Below, one piece after another: positions 57,480 to 64,000 of a DNA stretch of 64,000 bases. The translations under genes and the position numbers were made by a program. The stretch is from an uncultured Prevotella sp. (GTDB taxonomy: Bacteria; Bacteroidota; Bacteroidia; Bacteroidales; Bacteroidaceae). The number at the start of each line of letters is the position of its first letter. The first letter of the stretch is position 1. The notes beneath the pieces were generated by a model. The model saw only the letters and a list, made by a program, of their open reading frames with translations, made no database searches and had not been told where the DNA came from. The stretch is from assembly GCA_937922435.1 (NCBI GenBank), contig CAKZVT010000012.1:62001-126000 (forward strand), in the 5' to 3' direction.

Positions 57480-59582
57480 ATGGCAACAAAAACCACAAAC
57501 AGGAAAAAGAAAGAGGCCCACTACATAGAGCGTGACGTGAGCTGGATGTACTTCAACCACCGCATATTGCAGGAAGCCCGGAAGGACAACATTCCGCTGC
57601 TCGAGCGGCTGTCGTTCCTCGGCATTTACTCAAACAACCTTGACGAGTTCTTCCGCGTGCGCATGGCTTCGCTCAACCGCCTGCTCGAGTCTGACAACAA
57701 GGAAATACGCAAGCAGCACGACAGCATACGCAAGACCATCAAGACCATAAACAAGCTCAACTCGCAGTTCAGCCAGGAATACACCGTCGCAATAGACGAA
57801 GTGTTCAAGGCGTTGGAGGAGCACAACATCCGCCTTCTTGACGAAACGCAACTCAACGACGAGCAACAGGCTTACCTGAAGACCTACTACCACGAGCGGC
57901 TAAACGGCTACACCAATCCAATATGGTTCTCCGAAATCGACGAAATCGGCCAGCTTGAAGACAACCGCATATACCTCTTAATCAAGAGGACAGAGCCTGC
58001 CGACGGCCTGCGCCTGCCCAAGAGCAGCTTGGCCATAATCAAAGTGCCCGACAGGGAGCACGGACGCTTCATCAAAGTGCCATCGTCCGACGGTTTCGAC
58101 AACATAATGTACCTCGACGACGTGGTGCGTTACTGCCTGCCGCTCATCTTCATCGGCTTCCGTCCCGGCACGTTCCAGGCATACTCTTTCAAGTTCACCA
58201 AGGACGCCGAGATGGAGATGGAGAACGACTTTGAGTACGGCGTGCTGCAAAAAGTGGCAAAAGGCGTGAGCAGCAGGCGGCGCGGCGAGCCGGTGCGCCT
58301 CATCTACGACCGCCGCATGCCAAAGGACATGAAGAAGAAGCTGATGTCGAAACTCGACGTGAGCAAGCTCGACGCCTCGCTGGCAAGCAGCCGCTACCAG
58401 AACCACAAGGACCTGATGGGCTTCCCGGACTGCGGCCACGACGAACTGAAATACCCCAAGTGGAAGCCCATACTGAAGCCGGAGTTCCTGTCGCAGGAGA
58501 GCATCCTCGACCAAATCCGCCGCAAGGATTTGTTCATACACGTGCCTTACCACTCGTTCGACGGCTACATCCGCGTGCTGCGCGAGGCCGCGCTGAAGCC
58601 CGAAGTGAAGTCAATCAAGACCACGTTGTACCGCCTTGCAAAGGACTCGAAGGTAGTCAAGGCGCTCATCTGCGCCGCACGCAACGGCAAGAAGGTGACG
58701 GCCGTGGTGGAACTGCTGGCGCGTTTCGACGAGGAAAGCAACATAAAGTGGAGCAAGCGCATGCAGGAAGAGGGCATAAACGTAATCTTCGGCGTGGAGG
58801 GACTCAAGATTCACTCCAAGCTCCTGTACATAGAGTCGAAGCAGGGCGACATAGCCTGCATAGGCACGGGCAACTTCCACGAGGGCAACGCCAAGACTTA
58901 CACGGACTACCTGATGATGACCGCGCGCAAGAACATCGTGCATGAAGTAGGCAAAGTGTTCGACTTCATCGACCGTCCGTTCTCCCTGGTGCGCTTCAAG
59001 GAGCTGCTTGTGTCGCCCAACTCGATGAAGAACCGCATCCTCTCGCTCATCAACAACGAAATAAAGAACGCCAAGGCCGGACGCGAGGCATGGCTCAAGA
59101 TGAAAATAAACCACATCACCGAGCTTGACGTGGTGAACAAACTCTACGCCGCATCGGCCGCCGGAGTGAAAATAGACATCGTGCTGCGCGGCAACAGCTC
59201 GCTGGTAACGGGCGTGCCGGGCGTTAGCGACAACATCAGGGCCGTGGGCATAATAGACCGCTACCTGGAGCATTCGCGCATACTAATCTTCTGTAACGGC
59301 GGCGCACCGAAGTATTACATAGGCAGCGCGGACTGGATGCCGCGCAACCTGCTGAACCGCATCGAGGTGATGACTCCCGTCTACGACACCGACCTGCAAC
59401 GCGACCTTATGCGCACGGTGGACTACGGTCTGCGCGACACTACCAACGGACGCATAGTCGACGGCACTGGGGCGAACACCATACAGCCCGTCGAGGGCGA
59501 CCGCCCCTTCCGCTCGCAGGAGGAGCTGCACAATGCTTACGAGGCCGAAGTGAAAACCGTAAGCACGGCGGACGGCGACTGA
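57480..59582 (+). CDS. ppk: Polyphosphate kinase 1
   Basis: A 700-residue enzyme that polymerises the gamma-phosphate of ATP into polyphosphate. The N-terminal domain begins YIERDVSWMYFNHRILQEA and contains SNNLDEFFRVRMASL. The phosphorylated His is His445 in GLKIHSKLLYIE, with a second conserved His598 in YLEHSRILIF, and GTGNFHEGNAKTYTD and GSADWMPRNL complete the phospholipase D-like core. The length is normal. The exopolyphosphatase gene follows in the same direction after 500 bases of repeats, so the two form a polyphosphate module with separate transcription likely. Confidence 0.96.
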   Translation: MATKTTNRKKKEAHYIERDVSWMYFNHRILQEARKDNIPLLERLSFLGIYSNNLDEFFRVRMASLNRLLESDNKEIRKQHDSIRKTIKTINKLNSQFSQEYTVAIDEVFKALEEHNIRLLDETQLNDEQQAYLKTYYHERLNGYTNPIWFSEIDEIGQLEDNRIYLLIKRTEPADGLRLPKSSLAIIKVPDREHGRFIKVPSSDGFDNIMYLDDVVRYCLPLIFIGFRPGTFQAYSFKFTKDAEMEMENDFEYGVLQKVAKGVSSRRRGEPVRLIYDRRMPKDMKKKLMSKLDVSKLDASLASSRYQNHKDLMGFPDCGHDELKYPKWKPILKPEFLSQESILDQIRRKDLFIHVPYHSFDGYIRVLREAALKPEVKSIKTTLYRLAKDSKVVKALICAARNGKKVTAVVELLARFDEESNIKWSKRMQEEGINVIFGVEGLKIHSKLLYIESKQGDIACIGTGNFHEGNAKTYTDYLMMTARKNIVHEVGKVFDFIDRPFSLVRFKELLVSPNSMKNRILSLINNEIKNAKAGREAWLKMKINHITELDVVNKLYAASAAGVKIDIVLRGNSSLVTGVPGVSDNIRAVGIIDRYLEHSRILIFCNGGAPKYYIGSADWMPRNLLNRIEVMTPVYDTDLQRDLMRTVDYGLRDTTNGRIVDGTGANTIQPVEGDRPFRSQEELHNAYEAEVKTVSTADGD

Positions 59583-59589
59583 CGGCATC

Positions 59590-59677
59590 GCAAAAGGCCG
59601 TCTTTCACCATGTAAAAGGCCACCTTTCGCACGCCCAAAGACCACCTTTCGCAGCGTCAAAGGCCATGTTTTGCAAG
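59590..59677. repeat. 22-bp palindromic unit array, four units (copy L)
   Basis: Four 22-bp units (59590-59611, 59612-59633, 59634-59655, 59656-59677), beginning 8 bases after the ppk stop. The flank CTGATTATCAATG follows at about 59693. The rest of 59583-60082 contains the inverted repeat below and no gene. Confidence 0.86.
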
Positions 59678-59847
59678 GCCATTCGTAACGCTCTGATTAT
59701 CAATGAAGTAACAATCTGTAAGCAACGGGCAAAATATAAATACCCGAAAAGCGTTATTCAAGTATATTACAAACATCGGGAAGCAAGGGAAAAGGAGGCT
59801 TTCGTTTTTATGGACATTGCTTGTAAAAGTGTAAACCGTTCACGCCT

Positions 59848-59994
59848 TGCATTGAGCCAGGCTGTCGGTAACTGTCATGCCGCACTCCTATGCGGCATCC
59901 AGAAAATCCTTATACAGCAAATGATGTTGGCAGTACACACTGGATGCCGCATCGGAGTGCGGCATGACAGTTACCGACAGCCTGGCTCAATGCA
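59848..59994. repeat. Large inverted repeat with 55-bp arms
   Basis: Arms 59848-59902 and 59940-59994 match at 54 of 55 positions, with a 37-base loop. Each arm contains CAGGCTGTCGGTAACTGTCA and a GCCGCACTCC-type palindrome, clearly related to the inner repeat of the element at 19979-20116. The right flanks of both copies also share CAGGATG and CCATAA. It lacks the 22-bp outer ends of the composite element. Confidence 0.8.
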
Positions 59995-60082
59995 GGATGC
60001 ACCCATAAATAGCAATAACAAAAAGAACAGCGAACACTTACTCCTTCCCTCCTTACTCCTTCCCTCCTAAAACCTAAAAACC

Positions 60083-60979
60083 ATGAGATTAGCGGCAATA
60101 GACATCGGTTCTAACGGAGCGCGACTGCTCATCAAGAACTTCAGGACTGCCCAGGACGGCAGCCAACAGATTTCGCGCGTGATGTACATGCGCGTCCCCC
60201 TGCGCTTAGGGTCTGACGTGTTCACGCTCGGAAAAATATCAAAGGAGCGCGCAGTGATGATGAAGCACATGCTAAAGGCGTTCCGCCAGCTGATGAAGCT
60301 CAACCAGGTTGACGACTACCGCGCCTGCGCCACGTCGGCCATGCGCGACGCCGAGAACGGCAAGAAGGTGCTGAAGAAGCTGCACGAGGACACCGGCATC
60401 GGCCTGGAAATAATCAACGGACGCGAGGAAGCACGCCTGCTGTGCAACAACATAGTGGAGAACATCGAGAGCGCGAAGGGCAACTACGCCTACATAGACG
60501 TGGGCGGAGGCAGCACGGAAATATCGCTCTTGCACGACGGAGTGCTCACCCACAGCCATTCTTACAACATAGGCACGCTGCGTATGCTGGGCGGCATGGT
60601 GTCAAAGGAGACCATGCGGCAGATGCGCGACGACCTTACGCGCTTCGCCAAGGACATGCCGGGAATGCGCATCATAGGCTCGGGCGGCAACATCAACAAG
60701 CTGTACAAGCTCTGCAACTCAGACAAGGCCACGCGCACCGTGCCCGTAAGCGAAATCAAAGCCGTCTACAACAAGCTAAAGGCACTGAGCGTTGACGAGC
60801 GCATAGAGCAGTACGGGCTGAAGGCTGACCGCGCCGACGTAATCATCCCGGCGTCGGAAATCTTTATGCTGGCCGCCGAAGCCTTGGGCTGCGACAGCAT
60901 ACAGGTGCCCAACATCAGTTTGGCCGACAGCATAATCGACGGCCTTTACAGGACGAAATACGCCGCAGCGGATGTGTAA
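60083..60979 (+). CDS. ppx: Exopolyphosphatase / Ppx-GppA family phosphatase
   Basis: A 298-residue cytoplasmic enzyme of the Ppx/GppA family, which releases phosphate from polyphosphate or converts pppGpp to ppGpp. Signatures are the N-terminal phosphate loop AAIDIGSNGARLLI, INGREEARLL, the DVGGGSTEISLL motif and RIIGSGGNINKLYKL. At about 300 residues it is the short form without the C-terminal HD-like part of E. coli Ppx. Its place after ppk supports a polyphosphate role. Confidence 0.93.
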   Translation: MRLAAIDIGSNGARLLIKNFRTAQDGSQQISRVMYMRVPLRLGSDVFTLGKISKERAVMMKHMLKAFRQLMKLNQVDDYRACATSAMRDAENGKKVLKKLHEDTGIGLEIINGREEARLLCNNIVENIESAKGNYAYIDVGGGSTEISLLHDGVLTHSHSYNIGTLRMLGGMVSKETMRQMRDDLTRFAKDMPGMRIIGSGGNINKLYKLCNSDKATRTVPVSEIKAVYNKLKALSVDERIEQYGLKADRADVIIPASEIFMLAAEALGCDSIQVPNISLADSIIDGLYRTKYAAADV

Positions 60980-61001
60980 ACACCCTGACAGACAAGCCCT
61001 A

Positions 61002-61055
61002 ACACCCACCCCTGCCCTTCCGAATACCCACCCCAACCCTCCCAAAGGGAGGGAG
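61002..61055. repeat. CCCACCCCAACC-family single arm (copy R4)
   Basis: One full arm (61026-61055) with its internal CCCTCCCAAAGGGAGGG palindrome, preceded by a partial copy (61002-61020). There is no opposite arm nearby. It follows the ppx stop by about 25 bases. Confidence 0.7.
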
Positions 61056-61084
61056 TTAAGAATGCTTGGGCGGCATCCTTATTT

Positions 61085-61172
61085 CTAAAAGGTGGCCTTT
61101 CGCGTTGTAAAAGACGGCTTTTTGCAGCGCGAAAGGCCATCTTTTGCATTGCGATTGACGGCCTTTTGCAAG
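61085..61172. repeat. 22-bp palindromic unit array, four units (copy M)
   Basis: Four 22-bp units (61085-61106, 61107-61128, 61129-61150, 61151-61172), starting about 30 bases after R4. The flank TTGATTATCAATAT follows about 16 bases later. The remaining part of the 420-base gap holds only the putative control region of the next gene. Confidence 0.86.
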
Positions 61173-61300
61173 GCCGTTTATAAATTATTGATTATCAATA
61201 TATTAGCTTATGGTTGGCATCTAACGCCAAAGCATGCGCCATATCCATGCAAAAGCAAGGGCAAGAAACATATTTTTGCTTAAATTTTGTTAACGCTTGT

Positions 61301-61351
61301 CACATTTAAATATGATAAAACGTATAAATAAATGTGAACGCAGTACTTTTG
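61301..61351 (+). promoter_or_regulatory. Promoter and candidate operator of the TonB-type receptor gene
   Basis: A -7 box TACTTTTG (61344-61351) is preceded by an inverted repeat CACATTTA (61301-61308) / TAAATGTG (61329-61336) with a 20-base spacer. Half sites two helical turns apart fit an activator or repressor site. Confidence 0.5.
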
Positions 61352-61400
61352 TATTGCCATTAATTACACATTATTATATAACCATACAACAGGCAAGACG

Positions 61401-63518
61401 ATGAAAACAAGACTACACCTCGCGCTCGCCGCCCTTATGCTTTGCGGCGCGGCGACGGCCCAGACGGACACTCTGGCCGTTGACACGACGCTCACCCTCG
61501 GCGAAGTTACGGTCAACGGGATGCGCACTATACAGAAAGTCGACCGCACGCTGTACCTCCCCACAAAGAAGATGGCACGCTCGTCGGCCAACGGCTACGA
61601 CCTGCTCAAGCTGATGATGCTGCCCGGAATTAAGGTTGACCCTGTACAACAGACCATCTCCTCGCTGCGCGGCGGAGGCGTGCAGGTGCGCATCAACGAC
61701 GTGAAAGCCGGTACGCAGGACATCCTCGCGCTGCAACCCGACGAAGTAATCCGCGTCGAGTACATCGACAACCTCGGCGCGCGCTACTCCGACACGTCGC
61801 TCGACGCGGTAATAAACTACGTAGTACGCCGCCGCTACTCGGGCTACGTGGGCGGCGTGCAGACGATGCAGGCCGCGGCGGTGGGCTTCAACAACAGCTC
61901 GGCTTACTTCAAGTTCAACCACAAGAAGTCGGAGTTCAGCCTGTCGTACAGCTTCAACTGGCGCGACTACGACGAGCGGCGGTATGACGAGACGGCCGAC
62001 TACTACTTCCCCGACGGCACTACACGCCACCGCGAATACCGCGGCTACAACACTCCGTTCATGTATAACACGCACGACTTCCAGCTGGGTTACAACCTCG
62101 CCGAGCCTGACAAGTACACCTTCAACGCGCGTTTCAACCTCAACATAAACAACAATCCCTACCGCGGAGTCAACCAGTTAGCCGTGGAGACGGGGCAGCC
62201 CGACCTTTATCTGTACAACAAGGCATCGTCGAGCAGCCTCCTGCCGTCGCTCGACCTGTACTTCTCCGCCAACCTGCCGCACAAGCAAAGCATCGTGGCC
62301 AACGTCGTGGGCACGTACATACACACCGACTACGACTACCTGATGCGCCAGTATCTCTTCGACCAGTCGCCCGAGCAGTCGATGCAGTCAGACCCCGTCA
62401 ACGATTACAGTTACTCCACTTTGGGCAAAAAATACTCGCTCATAACCGAGGCAATCTACGCCAAAGAGTTCAAGAATGCCAACCTCTCGGCCGGCGGCGA
62501 GTTCACCATCAGCCGCACGGACAACGACTATACCGGCACGGTAAACACCGACGCGCTGCTCAATTCGAACAACCTCTACCTCTTTGCGCAGCTGCAAGGC
62601 AAGCTCGCATGGCTCAACTATACGCTCGGAATAGGCGCAAACCGCGCCTCAATACACCAGGGCGACATAGGGTTTGAGAAGTGGACGTTCCGCCCGAGGC
62701 TGTCCTTGCAGACCTCGGCAATCAAGAACGTGTCGCTAAGCCTTGTCGGCAGGATGTTTCAGGCAACACCATCGCTTTCAGAACTGAGCGACGTCCGCCA
62801 GCAGAAAAACGACCTGATGGCAGGCGACGGCAACACCGAACTGAAACCGTACACGTGCTATCAGGCTTACTTCACCGGCACATGGAGCATCCCCTTGCTG
62901 TCTTTGTGGGTGAATGCGGGCATAAACTATGCGCCTGATGTCATAATGACGACATACAACGCCGAACTTCAGGACAACGGCCAATACGCAATCATATCAC
63001 GACCGGAGAACCAACGCGCCTTCTACGACAAGTGGGTGCGCGCCAACCTGACGCTGCACGCCATAAAAGACGTGCTCGACATCGCCCTGTATGGCTGCTA
63101 TGACCGATACGACAGCCGCGGACTTACCTACCGGCACACGTTCAACGCCTGGCAATGGGGCGCCGAGGCGAGCCTCATGTTGGGAAACTGGACAGTCAAT
63201 GCAGACTTCTACACCACGCCGAAAAGCTACTACGGAGAGTCGCAAAGCGGCGGAGAGAACTCGTCAGACCTGCGCATAAGCTACAGATGGAAAGACCTGC
63301 GAGTGAGCCTCGGGGCAATACTCGTAGGCTATCCGCACGGCTACGAGTACCCCGGACGCACAGACAGCCGCTATTACAAGTCGCATTACAAGACGTGGAT
63401 TGGCGACAACGGCAACATGGTTTACTTCTCCTTGTCGTACAACTTCAGCCACGGACGCAAGTATAAAGCCGAACAACGCCGACTGAACAACGCCGACTAC
63501 GACAGCGGAATAAGGTAA
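61401..63518 (+). CDS. TonB-dependent-receptor-like outer-membrane barrel protein, short form
   Basis: A 705-residue outer-membrane protein with signal peptide (MKTRLHLALAALMLCGAATA). Residues about 30-140 are a plug-like domain (LTLGEVTVNGMRTIQKVDRT; YDLLKLMMLPGIKVDPVQQT; VQVRINDVKAGTQDILALQP). The rest is a beta-barrel of the OMP_b-brl_3 type. It does not end in the typical terminal Phe but in a basic tail (RRLNNADYDSGIR), as some barrel-3 proteins do. It stands alone, without a SusD gene. Substrate unknown. Confidence 0.82.
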   Translation: MKTRLHLALAALMLCGAATAQTDTLAVDTTLTLGEVTVNGMRTIQKVDRTLYLPTKKMARSSANGYDLLKLMMLPGIKVDPVQQTISSLRGGGVQVRINDVKAGTQDILALQPDEVIRVEYIDNLGARYSDTSLDAVINYVVRRRYSGYVGGVQTMQAAAVGFNNSSAYFKFNHKKSEFSLSYSFNWRDYDERRYDETADYYFPDGTTRHREYRGYNTPFMYNTHDFQLGYNLAEPDKYTFNARFNLNINNNPYRGVNQLAVETGQPDLYLYNKASSSSLLPSLDLYFSANLPHKQSIVANVVGTYIHTDYDYLMRQYLFDQSPEQSMQSDPVNDYSYSTLGKKYSLITEAIYAKEFKNANLSAGGEFTISRTDNDYTGTVNTDALLNSNNLYLFAQLQGKLAWLNYTLGIGANRASIHQGDIGFEKWTFRPRLSLQTSAIKNVSLSLVGRMFQATPSLSELSDVRQQKNDLMAGDGNTELKPYTCYQAYFTGTWSIPLLSLWVNAGINYAPDVIMTTYNAELQDNGQYAIISRPENQRAFYDKWVRANLTLHAIKDVLDIALYGCYDRYDSRGLTYRHTFNAWQWGAEASLMLGNWTVNADFYTTPKSYYGESQSGGENSSDLRISYRWKDLRVSLGAILVGYPHGYEYPGRTDSRYYKSHYKTWIGDNGNMVYFSLSYNFSHGRKYKAEQRRLNNADYDSGIR

Positions 63519-63521
63519 TTC

Positions 63522-63648
63522 AATGGAGAATTGAGAGCTGAAAATGGAAAATTATGATTACCATTGCCTGCTTGAAGCTGACGAGCAACAAGCCAAATGA
63601 ATATATAAGGTAATCATAATTATCAACTCTCAATCCTTCATTCTCCAC
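63522..63648. terminator. Imperfect inverted repeat after the receptor gene (T4)
   Basis: Segments 63522-63562 and 63609-63648 pair over most of their length with a few gaps. They begin just after the receptor stop. Its low-complexity style (GGAGAATTGAGAG, AATTATGATTACC) resembles T1-T3, but the neighbour genes here are co-directional. Confidence 0.6.
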
Positions 63649-63650
63649 CG

Positions 63651-63698
63651 TTTATTGCGCCAAAATGGCGGCATGAGCCGCCATTTTGGCGCAATAAA
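63651..63698. promoter_or_regulatory. Perfect 22-bp stem hairpin upstream of hsp20
   Basis: Two 22-bp arms (63651-63672 and 63677-63698) are perfect reverse complements around a 4-base loop, core GCGCCAAAATGGCGGC. No T-run follows. It ends about 108 bases before the hsp20 start. A further GTATTG/CAATAC pair (63700-63705, 63718-63723) lies next to it. It may be a terminator, a protein-binding site or an RNA control element for hsp20. Confidence 0.65.
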
Positions 63699-63806
63699 CG
63701 TATTGGTACGTATCTTGCAATACCATAAGTGAAGGCCGAAAGAAACGCTGGAGGCCGCTAACAACCAAAAGGACAATAACATATAAAATAATAGGAGACT
63801 ATAATT

Positions 63807-64000
63807 ATGACACCAGTTAATCGCAAAAACTCATGGTTACCCGACGTATTCAATGATTTCTTTGACACCGACTTCATGCCCCGTACAAGCGCAACGGCAC
63901 CGGCAATAAACGTCAAGGAGAGCGCAGACGACTACGAAGTGGAGGTTGCAGCACCGGGAATGACGAAGGAAGACTTTAACGTCCACCTCAACCAGGAGGG
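63807..64000 (+). CDS. Small heat-shock protein Hsp20 (alpha-crystallin), N-terminal part (cut by window end)
   Basis: The first 64 codons of a small chaperone that holds unfolding proteins. It begins MTPVNRKNSWLPDVFNDFFD and enters the alpha-crystallin domain (APAINVKESADDYEVEVAAP, then GMTKEDFNVHLNQEG) before the window ends. A good ribosome-binding site (AGGAG, 63793-63797) precedes the ATG at 63807, which is rare among the genes in this window and suggests strong translation. The gene is truncated by the window, not in the genome. Confidence 0.93.
   Translation, partial: MTPVNRKNSWLPDVFNDFFDTDFMPRTSATAPAINVKESADDYEVEVAAPGMTKEDFNVHLNQE

Noticed and set aside
2378..61172. 22-bp arrays as CRISPR
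   Set aside because: Units are directly joined without unique spacers, are palindromic, and are found at many places with only four units each; no cas genes are present.

Overview
The window is a chromosomal segment of a Bacteroidota bacterium, most likely Prevotellaceae (Prevotella or a close relative). The evidence is: many promoters with the Bacteroidota -33/-7 pattern (TTTG, about 19-21 bases, TAnnTTTG); many lipobox lipoproteins; hybrid two-component/AraC regulators; T9SS-like C-terminal tails; and a xylan gene set matching the xynD-xynA-xynB / xynF / xynR genes described in Prevotella bryantii. No plasmid, phage, IS transposase, CRISPR or rRNA gene was seen.

Layout. 1-4.3 kb: end of mfd, a small lipoprotein, a glutathione-peroxidase-like enzyme, trxB. 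4.4-10.6 kb: a Na+/solute symporter and a 2-aminoethylphosphonate degradation cluster (phnW, phnX, a DUF5690/MFS-like transporter) with a divergent HTH regulator. 10.9-14.2 kb: trpB-like gene, secreted nuclease, rpmE2, and a VapD-type gene with a one-base frameshift plus a small overlapping partner. 14.6-19.6 kb: outer-membrane receptor operon with two surface lipoproteins. 20.3-26.3 kb: a secreted Arg/Gly-rich protein, a phosphatase, DUF308, udk, a UDG-like protein, an EEP hydrolase, a WecA-like transferase. 26.5-42.3 kb: GH43, a giant pectinesterase, a membrane AraC regulator, GH95, tmRNA (ssrA), a TPR-AraC regulator and a secreted YD-like protein. 42.5-56.9 kb: xylan locus (GH43, GH10, GPH transporter; divergently GH115, XynR-like hybrid sensor, GH67, GH35). 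57.5-64 kb: ppk, ppx, a TonB-type receptor, and the start of an hsp20.

How they work together. The xylan locus covers the steps from xylan backbone cutting (GH10) and glucuronyl removal (GH115, GH67) to oligosaccharide uptake (GPH) and cytoplasmic trimming (GH43), under one membrane sensor. PhnW and PhnX convert 2-aminoethylphosphonate to acetaldehyde and phosphate. Ppk and Ppx make and break polyphosphate.

The most unusual content is between genes. Twelve arrays, nearly all of exactly four 22-bp palindromic units (88 bp), plus a solo unit, are scattered over the window. There are also long near-perfect inverted repeats that join the stop codons of convergent genes, a GC-rich CCCACCCCAACC inverted-repeat family, and two composite elements of about 275 bp with 22-25 bp terminal inverted repeats. 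All annotation was done by eye; family assignments rest on recognised motifs, not on searches.
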